A DNA stretch of 41,406 nucleotides, from contig PLEW01000217.1 of NCBI GenBank assembly GCA_003136555.1, forward strand, positions 188 to 41,593, read 5' to 3'. This stretch comes from Planctomycetota bacterium. Its GTDB lineage: Bacteria > Planctomycetota > UBA11346. Shown piece by piece: positions 19,601 through 26,049 of the stretch (the first letter of the stretch is position 1; every line of letters starts with the position of its first letter). Position numbers and translations under genes: made by a program. Under the pieces are notes generated by a model. That model ran no database searches and had not been told where the DNA came from. It saw only the letters and a program-made list of their open reading frames with translations.

Positions 19601-22600
19601 GGGCGTACTGGCGCAGGAATTCTATTCCGCCTCCACCACCGCCAACAAGGTGGTGTTCACCTCCGGCACCGATCTGTCGACCATCAGCGCGACCATGCTG
19701 GTGCAGATCAGCGGATTGGGCGCCAACAACGGCGCGGTGACGCAGATCACCGCAGTCAACAGCGGCAGCATCAGCATCTCCCCGCCGCTCAAAACCTATT
19801 CAGGCATCGAGGTCATCGACGTCCTTCCGGCCCTCAGCATCGCCCAGGCGGCGAGCGACGGGGTCACGGCGGTGCTCACCTTCGGCGGTTCACCCAGCTT
19901 CGCCAGCATCTTCGAGGGGCAGTCGGTGCTGCTCACCGCCGCGTCGCCGGTGTGCACGGCCACGGTCAGCTACGTCAATGCCGCTGCCCACCAGATCACG
20001 CTCAAGAACATCCTCCTGGTCGGCGCCAGCCAGACCACCTCTGCACTGCCGCTGAACAGCAACCAGACGGCATGGTTCTCGACCGGTCCGCTCTCGCTGA
20101 CCTGGCCTGACGGGACGTGGTCGACACCGCGCACGGTGACGGTGATCGGCGTGCATAACCAGCAGGTCAATGGCAACGTCAACTACGCGATCGGCGCCAG
20201 CGCCACGTCCACCGATCCGCACTACTGCACCAGCGGCAGCGACAGCGCCTCGAGCACCGACTTCGACTTCCCGATCCTCTACGTCGCGGGCGGCCCCTGG
20301 TCGGTCACCCAGGGCGGTTCGCCGTTGTCCGGCTATGCCATCTCCAGCAACGGCAACTGCACGCACGTGCATTTCACCTCCGCGGTCGGCGGCACCGGCG
20401 CGGTCACGCTGACCTACCTGCCGACCTCGGTGAGCTATACCGAGACCACGGCGCTGACCGACTTCGACTACGCCATCCCCTATGTCGCCTACAACGGCTC
20501 CAACTGGGCGGTGACCCAGGGCAGCACGACGCTGAGCGGATTCGACATCACCGCCAATGCCGGCTACGCCCATGTGCATCTCGCCGCCCCCGCCACCGCC
20601 GGAACCGCCGTCACGCTGACCTATCAGCCGTCGGTCTCGCTCACCAACCTCGACATCGACCAGGCTGGCTACACGGTCTCAGCCCCGAGCAGCCCCATCA
20701 TCGGCTACCATGAGCCGGCGACGACCACCTTCTATGTGACCCTGACCAGCGAGCCGGTCGCCGACGTCTACCTCCCGGTGCAGAGCTCGAACACCGGCAA
20801 GGGCGTCCTCGATCTGCTGACGCCGTCGCCGTTGCACTTCACCCAGCAGACGCCCAACATCGTCGGCGGGGTGGCGCTCGGCTGGGATCAGCCGCATGCG
20901 GTCACCATCGACGCGGTGCTCAGCCTGATCGCCGATGGCACGGTGCCCTTCACCGTCGATATGCTGCCGGCGAACACCCTCGACGGGAACTACAGCTCCG
21001 TCGCGCCGCCTCCCAGCGTCGATCTCGCCACCGTCGATCCGAACAGCGCCGGGATCGCCATCTCCTCCGACATCGCCGGCGATCCGATCAACCCACCCCT
21101 GGTGACCAATGCCCAGTCGGGCACCCAGGCCACCCAGACCTTCTACATCGCGCTCACCAGCCAGCCCCTCGGCCAGGTGACGGTGAACCTGAGCAGCACC
21201 AACACGCTCAAGGGCACGGTGTCGCCCACCAGCGTGGTGTTCACCTCCAGCACCTACAGCACGCCGGTCCCGATCACCGTCACCGCGGTGGGCAACACCA
21301 TCGTGCAGGGTGACGTCTTCTACTCCATCACCCTCCAGGCGCAGTCGACCACCGATCCGAACTATACGGTGCTGAGCCCCAGCTCGGTGCAGATGGAAGG
21401 CCAGGACAACAACCACGTCGGCCTGGTGATCAGCGATCCGACCTCCACCACCGGGCACGTCTACAACTTCACCGGTGCGACGCCCGACAGCCCGCTCCAG
21501 ACCACCGACCTCGGCGGCACGGTGCAGTTCCAGGTCGCCCTGACCAGCCAGCCCGCGCAGCCCGTGAGCGTGGTGCTGGCCAGCACCGACACCACGCAGG
21601 GCACGCCATCTCCCGGCACCCTGACCTTCGACGTCTCGAACTGGAACACTCCGCAGCTGGTCACCGTCACCGGCGGCAACGCCAACAACAGCGATGTCGG
21701 CGGAGCCTACGACATCACCTTGACGGTGAGCAGCCTCGACCCCTTCTATACCGAGCCGGCGCCGACCACGCCACCGCTCTACGCCGGGCAGCTGCAGGCC
21801 TCGTTGACCACTCCGCCGACCCTCGACGTGGAGGTGCCGATGATCAATGTGGCGCAGAACAAGCAGCCCACCCTCAATCCGATCTCGAACATCACGGTCA
21901 ATGAGAACCAGGTCTCCCTGCCGCTGATCCCGCTGACCGGGATCACCACCGGCGAGGCGTCTGAGAACAATCCGCTGAGCGTCACCGTCACCGGGAACGA
22001 CAATCCCGCCCTGATCGCCTCGGCCACCCCGAGCTACACCTACCCGAGCACCACCGGCACGCTCGCCTTCACCCTGCAGCCGAACCAGTTCGGCCTGGCC
22101 CACATCACCGTGACCGTCACCAGTCCTGGAAACGCCGGCAACGGCGGGACCAAGAGCGTTTCCCAGACCTTCGCCATCACCGTCAACTTCGTCAACCAGC
22201 CCCCGACCTTCACCTCGCCATCGCCGGCCGCGACGTCACCGCCGCTGCTGAACCAGAACCAGTTCGAGTCCGCAGTCGCCCAGCCGATCGTGGTCCCCGG
22301 ATGGGCCACCAACATCAGCCCTGGCCCTGCCAACCAGAGCCAGGAAACGCTCACCTTCTCCTGCACCAACTCCAACAACGCGCTGTTCTCGGTCCAGCCA
22401 GCGGTCAATCCGGCCACCGGCAATCTGACCTACACCATCGCACCGGTCTCCAACGGGGTGGCCAACGTCACGGTGCTGCTGCAAAATAGCGGCGGCACGG
22501 CCAACGGCGGCAACAACACCAGCCTGCCGAGCACCTTCAGCATCACCGTCGCCTCGGTGAACCAGCCTCCGACCATCACACTCGGCGCCAACATCGCGGT

Positions 22601-24440
22601 CGAAGAGGGCGCTCCAGCGCAGACCTTCACCGCCTGGGCCAGCAACATCACCGTCGGCCCGCCGGATCAGGTCGGCCAGACCCTGACCATCACGGTCACC
22701 AACTCCAACAACGCCCTGTTCACCGCCAGCGGGCAGCCGGCGATCGATCTCCTGGGCAATCTCACCTTCACCCCGAATCCGCAGACCGCGAGCGCATCAC
22801 CGGCGCGCGGCTCAGCCGTGGTGACGGTGGTGGTGGGCAATGGTGGCAGCACCATCAACGGCGGAGTCAACAGCATCACCAGCACCTTCAGCATCGTCGT
22901 CAATCCGACCATCGTACCGCCGGTGGTGTCGGTCTCCAACCAGACCACCCGCGAAGTGCCGATCGGCGCCAACCAGGTGATAACCACGGCCATGCTCTCG
23001 GCTACCGACATCGACAGCACCGTGCGCTTCCCCGCCGAAGACCCCAACCTGCTCTTCACCATCACCCTGGTGCCGGGCAACGGCACCCTGCTGCTCGGCG
23101 CCACGCCGCTGGCGGTCAACAGCACCTTCCACCAAAGCGACATCGTAAGCGGCAACCTCAGCTACACCCACAACGGCGGCACCAGCCAGAACGACGGCTT
23201 CGCCTTCACCGTCACCAACGAGGGCATACTGGCGGGCACCATCGCCGCGACGCCGCCACTGCCCAATGTCTCCACCCCCGGCACCAACGCCCAGGGCAAC
23301 CTCCCTGCCTCGACCTCCGCGCTCCAGGTCTTCCCGATCACCATCGATCGCAGCAATCCCGTGGTGGTCCTGCTGCCTGTCGGCCCGCTCAGCTACCTCG
23401 ACCAGTCGGCGCCCATTCTCATCGCGCCGTCGGCGACGGTCAGCGATCCGCTCGCCAACCCCTCGGCCCCCAATGCGAGCTTCACCAACGGCACCATCAC
23501 CGCCTCCTTCGCCTCCGGGGCTTCCCTCGCGGATGTGATCGGCATCAACACCACGGGATCGTTCACCGTGGCCGGATCGATCGTCAAGTACAACGGCGCC
23601 CAGTTCGGCACGCTCAACACGGTCCAGGGCGCCACCGGCACGGTTCTGAGGGTGTCCAGCCTGACCGATAGCGCCACCATACCGGTGGTGCAGGCCTTCA
23701 TCAGCAGCCTGACCTACCAGAACACCGCGGTCTCGCCCTCCAATCCCTACGTCAATGGCGGAGTGACCACCCGCGTGGTGCAGGTGGTGGTGGCGGATTT
23801 CTATGGTGATGCGAGCCAGGCCGCCACCCTCGCGATCGCCGTCACCTCGGTCGCCCACGCCCCGGCGTTCATCTCCTCGTCGCAGCTGATCACGGCCGAG
23901 AATGTGCCGGTCTCCAGCCAGGTGGTCGCCCAGGATGTCGATATCGGCCAGAGCCTGACCTACTCGGTGCTCGGCACCCCCAACCTCGGCACGGTGGTCA
24001 TCGATCCGTCGACCGGAGCATTCACCTTCACCCCGGTGGCCAATGTCGTCGGTTCGGGCGGGTTCACCGTCCAGGCCACCGACGGGGTCAGCGAGACGGT
24101 GAGCCAGGCCATCAGCGTGATCATCTCCGCGGACAGCGCGTCTGATCCCTTCATCACCTCCAATCCGCCGATGGACACGCAGCAGAACGATGTGGTGGTC
24201 TACAACATCGTCGGCTATTCGGCCACCACCACCCCGGCATTCAGCATCATCGGCCTCGACCCGACGCTCTACTCGCTGGTCGTCACCGGCCAGACCGCGA
24301 CCCTCACCCTGTTTGCCACGGCCACGGCGAACGCCGGATATGTGACCTTCGGCATCCTCATCACCGACTCCACCAACAACGTATCCGGCTTCCAGCCGGT
24401 GACGCTGCTGGTCGAACCCACCCCGGGTGCTGGGAACTGA
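13632..24440 (+). CDS. Giant secreted surface protein: three beta-helix (Pmp/Pbh-like) modules, Calx-beta-like arrays, CSPG/cadherin-like C-terminal domains
   Basis: ~3,600 aa single ORF (TTG at 13626 or ATG at 13632, GGAG at 13617-13620); signal peptide ...GPLIALLALLLCAPTAFA; GGG/CVFSGN/NCTFYNN beta-helix rungs; repeated LNSQPTQNVTVNLASSN...LTFTGSNWQTAQVVTVTGVND; CSPG-like LSATDIDS...HQSDIVSGNLSYTHNGG; cadherin/VCBS-like ENVPVSSQVVAQDVDIGQSLTYSVLG. Confidence 0.9.
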   Translation: MIATRFITAGEAVTTARIGGRRALGPLIALLALLLCAPTAFAATVYVNASASGTNAGTSWTNAYTNLHTALSGRASGDQIWVAKGTYATVSQTDYFLLVSGVSLYGGFAGTETSLSQRSYFANPTILSGIYQSTPSVLHSYHVVYGADNALIDGFTISGGAANGATYPEFYGGGLFSYTLGTSVAHCVFLSNTATNGGGGMFIGDGSVASTVSDCFFSANTTSGSSWGGGGLWVYGGGASTSNAITIFNCVFSGNTASVAGGGGLMISSATSATVTNCTFYNNTSTTQAGGGFANQSSTNVQLTNCLVWANTAPTGPGIGGTGTISQTANNCMFQETSAALSVTLASGSSGDLYDINPLFLNSGSPAGADGIFGTFDDGLQLTLGSPAINAGTATGAPATDILNLPLPIAGGYDIGAYAFLPVVYVTPTGTASGVSWATPSSLKNALASFPIGSGQQIWVEAGTYSPASLTSPSTADTFLLATGMQVYGGFAGTETLLSQRSWTANQTILSGANGGATSYHVVTATGVNGATLDGFTITGGAALSTAGGIDSYGGGMVSFPGTVTVQHCVITGNSAYFGGGGAFIEASAGAAQFSSDFFVGNSVTSTSATGIGGGAFINYGSTGAILTNCVFANNTCACLGGGAISNYIASSAASIINCTFEGNSVTGTAVASAIYYSSTTAGSSTLVNTVFWNNTGTGQTITSNSAITITATNCMIQDASLTGTVTLTAASSGNLFATNPKFLNTSLLAGADGIYGTTDDGLELTATSPGIDIGTSTGAPAIDIAQTPRPLGAGYDIGAYEYIPAVLYATATGSSHGLSWANPGSLSALLAVAVPGEQIWVKAGTYSPGSVATATFQLPTGVTVYGGFNGTETLVTQRNGGLNQTILSGGNLCYHVVTGANNATLTDFIITGGAAANYNYTDSQGGGGILCDGVSPVVYDCVFTGNSSTYGGGAAWVRNGATPTFRNCVFTANTSVFGGAIECEYNASPLIYNCTFSLNTGSYGGAIETFSAANPVLLNCILWGDTSSSSSEFYNNGTTPVITYSDIEGGSPVSGVGNLNVDPQFINTSSAIGPDALWMTYDDGLMLGNGSPCLTTGQLKTALIPDDILRSVRPLGGVPTACAMGAYESPTITVTPATQTASKGSTTTTPPVTSVDGTITLTRNGNTDLPLNATFMLGGTATSSDYAVPSANVTFVAGSATVTVPIDPVTTSVAGPSVTVVLTMVTATTAYEFSVTNTGTVTIANPNIPGVVLHPIGTFASSPDPTNALLTTTIQPGHASAVVSTFGVTLNSQPTQNVTVNLASSNLAEGTISPSTLTFTGSNWQTAQVVTVTGVNDPVDHGNGDQPYSIQTSGASSQDPVYNRIVSFSNLPAAQSSFTTTLPFIPQAALPANNWVVKQTVNSTSSFISPTTFSVTASGTSPATAIITLTTPAPAGATITIQYLNEASGLSGSKNYDTPIPFALFQGNDWVVSVGGVVQDPSKSGSQYTVVNDGSGNGEVQFTANTAGAVLIQADVVAAVNTDNYHKNFTVTPSGTLSLTEGSTSATYTVVLNSQPSSGTVVLDLAGANLANFSAYVASWGANFTTPTNISTNLSSLTFTASNWSVPQSVTVSAAHDFVIETPTAPATAYPAAVAQTVAASTTCPEYQSLPAPTVNLSVTDPDRAGVVMTPTVVTTSESDITNMVSQLVTVTLTSLPSAPVTVLISCVDPTTDPANDGGQLLGPGTVTSLNQQVGVYFTTEVTLSPFTYATWQTGQAVSLRGLRGTLGLSQSPNTTYTLNLAASPTTTDNAYSLVASGILANCTNKDIDTAGIIISQPQLTVTRGNTTGKTFTVQLASSMTPASGAYVELTFSDASGLLSISPSTVVFNQTTNPYNDPITVTVTAPGNSVVEPQTQATQITCAVVSNASGGSGGNSVSYDGLPVTPIDVTVLDTGTAGIAITPTAGLVTSESGGSASFQVSLLSRPAVAVNPVVDAPVTVSLASSNLGAGVLAQEFYSASTTANKVVFTSGTDLSTISATMLVQISGLGANNGAVTQITAVNSGSISISPPLKTYSGIEVIDVLPALSIAQAASDGVTAVLTFGGSPSFASIFEGQSVLLTAASPVCTATVSYVNAAAHQITLKNILLVGASQTTSALPLNSNQTAWFSTGPLSLTWPDGTWSTPRTVTVIGVHNQQVNGNVNYAIGASATSTDPHYCTSGSDSASSTDFDFPILYVAGGPWSVTQGGSPLSGYAISSNGNCTHVHFTSAVGGTGAVTLTYLPTSVSYTETTALTDFDYAIPYVAYNGSNWAVTQGSTTLSGFDITANAGYAHVHLAAPATAGTAVTLTYQPSVSLTNLDIDQAGYTVSAPSSPIIGYHEPATTTFYVTLTSEPVADVYLPVQSSNTGKGVLDLLTPSPLHFTQQTPNIVGGVALGWDQPHAVTIDAVLSLIADGTVPFTVDMLPANTLDGNYSSVAPPPSVDLATVDPNSAGIAISSDIAGDPINPPLVTNAQSGTQATQTFYIALTSQPLGQVTVNLSSTNTLKGTVSPTSVVFTSSTYSTPVPITVTAVGNTIVQGDVFYSITLQAQSTTDPNYTVLSPSSVQMEGQDNNHVGLVISDPTSTTGHVYNFTGATPDSPLQTTDLGGTVQFQVALTSQPAQPVSVVLASTDTTQGTPSPGTLTFDVSNWNTPQLVTVTGGNANNSDVGGAYDITLTVSSLDPFYTEPAPTTPPLYAGQLQASLTTPPTLDVEVPMINVAQNKQPTLNPISNITVNENQVSLPLIPLTGITTGEASENNPLSVTVTGNDNPALIASATPSYTYPSTTGTLAFTLQPNQFGLAHITVTVTSPGNAGNGGTKSVSQTFAITVNFVNQPPTFTSPSPAATSPPLLNQNQFESAVAQPIVVPGWATNISPGPANQSQETLTFSCTNSNNALFSVQPAVNPATGNLTYTIAPVSNGVANVTVLLQNSGGTANGGNNTSLPSTFSITVASVNQPPTITLGANIAVEEGAPAQTFTAWASNITVGPPDQVGQTLTITVTNSNNALFTASGQPAIDLLGNLTFTPNPQTASASPARGSAVVTVVVGNGGSTINGGVNSITSTFSIVVNPTIVPPVVSVSNQTTREVPIGANQVITTAMLSATDIDSTVRFPAEDPNLLFTITLVPGNGTLLLGATPLAVNSTFHQSDIVSGNLSYTHNGGTSQNDGFAFTVTNEGILAGTIAATPPLPNVSTPGTNAQGNLPASTSALQVFPITIDRSNPVVVLLPVGPLSYLDQSAPILIAPSATVSDPLANPSAPNASFTNGTITASFASGASLADVIGINTTGSFTVAGSIVKYNGAQFGTLNTVQGATGTVLRVSSLTDSATIPVVQAFISSLTYQNTAVSPSNPYVNGGVTTRVVQVVVADFYGDASQAATLAIAVTSVAHAPAFISSSQLITAENVPVSSQVVAQDVDIGQSLTYSVLGTPNLGTVVIDPSTGAFTFTPVANVVGSGGFTVQATDGVSETVSQAISVIISADSASDPFITSNPPMDTQQNDVVVYNIVGYSATTTPAFSIIGLDPTLYSLVVTGQTATLTLFATATANAGYVTFGILITDSTNNVSGFQPVTLLVEPTPGAGN
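13941..16300 (+). repeat. Intragenic triplication of ~1.0-1.15 kb beta-helix modules (modules ~13760-14897, 14898-16049, 16050-17022)
   Basis: CTCTACGGCGGCTTCGCCGG...CAGACCATCCTCAGCGG-type signature at 13941, 15090 and 16224; each module ends YDIGAYxx/MGAYE. Confidence 0.82.
17774..20640 (+). repeat. Four dispersed ~55-70 aa 'W-V-T-Q-G' modules in the giant protein
   Basis: TLPFIPQAALPANNWVVKQT..., PIPFALFQGNDWVVSVGG..., DFPILYVAGGPWSVTQGGSPLSGYAI...VTLTYLP, YAIPYVAYNGSNWAVTQGSTTLSGFDI...VTLTYQP. Confidence 0.65.
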
Positions 24441-24447
24441 GCTGGCC

Positions 24448-25320
24448 ATGGCACCATCCACCATCCGCTGCCTGCTGCCCGCCGCCGTCGCGCTCGCCAT
24501 CCTGGCCAGCTGCAACTCGAGTTCGAGCTCCCTGAGCCAGGACCTGGGGGCGGATTTCGGCGTCTATGAGGTCGTCAACCTCGCCGATGGCTCCTACCAG
24601 TCCTATATCACCATCCCCGACCTGCTGACCAATCCGGCCTATCGCACCACCCTGATGGTCTTCAAGGCCGTGCCTGCGGGCACCTGCCAGCGCGGCCAGC
24701 AGGTCGGGACCTTCGGCTACCAGGTCAACGAGCCCTTGGGCACGATCACCATGAGCCGCTTCTACATCGGCGTCTTCGAGGTCACGCAGGCGCAATGGAC
24801 CCTGATCGCCGGCGCGTCCTCCACCCCCTGGACCTCGGCGCTGGCGCAGACGGTTGCGGGCGCCGGTGCCATCGCGCCCACCAAGCCGGCCTTCAACCTC
24901 AGCCGGGACGCGGTATCGGCGGGCCTGGGCGTTGCCCAGGCGCGCATGGCGTTCCCTGCCGACATGCCCACCGGGGACCAGTGGGAGTACGCCTGCCGCG
25001 CCGGCTCCACCACGGTCTACTACTGGGGCGATCTCGGCGCGACGCCGACCACCACGGCCGCCACCTATGCGCTGGTCAACGAGACGGCGCAGGGCCAGCT
25101 CGGGCCGCAGGAGGTGGGCAGCCTGACGCCCAACGCCTTCGGCCTCTATGACATGCTCGGCAACGTCTGGGAATGGACCAAGGATGGCAGCGGAACAGGC
25201 TACATCCGTGGGGGCTCATGGCGGGATAGCCTGGCCCAGGCGCGCAGCGCCAATATCGTCGGCCTCGATGAAGCGACCTCCCATGTCCTGGTTGGCGTCC
25301 GCCTGGTCCTGACGCCCTAG
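24448..25320 (+). CDS. Lipoprotein with formylglycine-generating-enzyme-like (SUMF1/FGE-sulfatase) fold
   Basis: MAPSTIRCLLPAAVALAILASC lipobox; MSRFYIGVFEVTQAQW, PTGDQWEYACRAGSTTVYYWGD, NAFGLYDMLGNVWEWTKDG, YIRGGSWRDS. Confidence 0.88.
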   Translation: MAPSTIRCLLPAAVALAILASCNSSSSSLSQDLGADFGVYEVVNLADGSYQSYITIPDLLTNPAYRTTLMVFKAVPAGTCQRGQQVGTFGYQVNEPLGTITMSRFYIGVFEVTQAQWTLIAGASSTPWTSALAQTVAGAGAIAPTKPAFNLSRDAVSAGLGVAQARMAFPADMPTGDQWEYACRAGSTTVYYWGDLGATPTTTAATYALVNETAQGQLGPQEVGSLTPNAFGLYDMLGNVWEWTKDGSGTGYIRGGSWRDSLAQARSANIVGLDEATSHVLVGVRLVLTP

Positions 25321-25323
25321 GAG

Positions 25324-25998
25324 ATGCCGCCAGTGATCTCAACCGCCTCATGGATTCCAGCGGCTGCAGCGGCGGCGCTGTGCGTGTGGTCCTGCCCATC
25401 GACGTCGTTGTGCGCGAGCGAGCTGGTGCAGCGCGACCTGACCTTCACCATCGGCACCGCCCCGACGTCCTTCAGCTACAACCTCAACGATGCCAACGGC
25501 TCGCATAGCGGCAACGACGCCTTCTCGCAGAACATCGCCGTCGCAGTGGGTGGCCGCTATTCCTTCTCCGGCCCCGGCGATTCCACCGGCATCGTGATCG
25601 GCGGTGCGCTGGTCGCCGACCAGGCGTCCTACCAGTCCCTGGGCCATTACACCGGCTACGGGCTGCAGGTGTCGGGCGGCTACGGCTGGGCGATCACCGA
25701 CCATTGGTCGCTTGGCGGGCGCGTCCTGGCAGGCTACGGCTACGCCACCTTCGACCTCCAGTCGAACTCCGCCTTCCCCGCGGTGTCGAGCACCGGCAGT
25801 ACCGTCAGCTACGGCGCTTCGGCCGATCTCGACTACACCATCACCGACAAGATCACCGTGCTGGTCGATGTGGGCTACCAGCGCACCAAGGCCAGCCTGT
25901 CCGGATCGGGTACCGACCTCACGCTCACCACCAGCGGATTCATGGCGGCCTTGGGCATCGCCTGGCGCTTCTCCTCCTCCCCACGGCCGCTGGAGTGA
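25324..25998 (+). CDS. Outer-membrane beta-barrel protein (OmpA/autotransporter-barrel-like)
   Basis: Signal-like N-terminus; GGYGWAITDHWSLGGRVLAGYGYA, SYGASADLDYTITDKITVLVDVGYQRTKA, FMAALGIAWRF: alternating amphipathic strands. Confidence 0.72.
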   Translation: MPPVISTASWIPAAAAAALCVWSCPSTSLCASELVQRDLTFTIGTAPTSFSYNLNDANGSHSGNDAFSQNIAVAVGGRYSFSGPGDSTGIVIGGALVADQASYQSLGHYTGYGLQVSGGYGWAITDHWSLGGRVLAGYGYATFDLQSNSAFPAVSSTGSTVSYGASADLDYTITDKITVLVDVGYQRTKASLSGSGTDLTLTTSGFMAALGIAWRFSSSPRPLE

Positions 25999-26049
25999 GG
26001 TCGATGCCCTCCCGCCACCACCCGCACATCGGACCGAAGGGGATGCACC

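Noticed and set aside
22812-24515. 567 aa minus-strand ORF inside the giant gene
   Set aside because: Shadow ORF with RRG/GDG-rich composition; the + frame continues as Ig/cadherin-like repeats.
24448-25320. Sulfatase-activating formylglycine-generating enzyme
   Set aside because: Fold matches but the catalytic Cys residues after RGGSW are absent and no sulfatase is nearby; called FGE-fold only.
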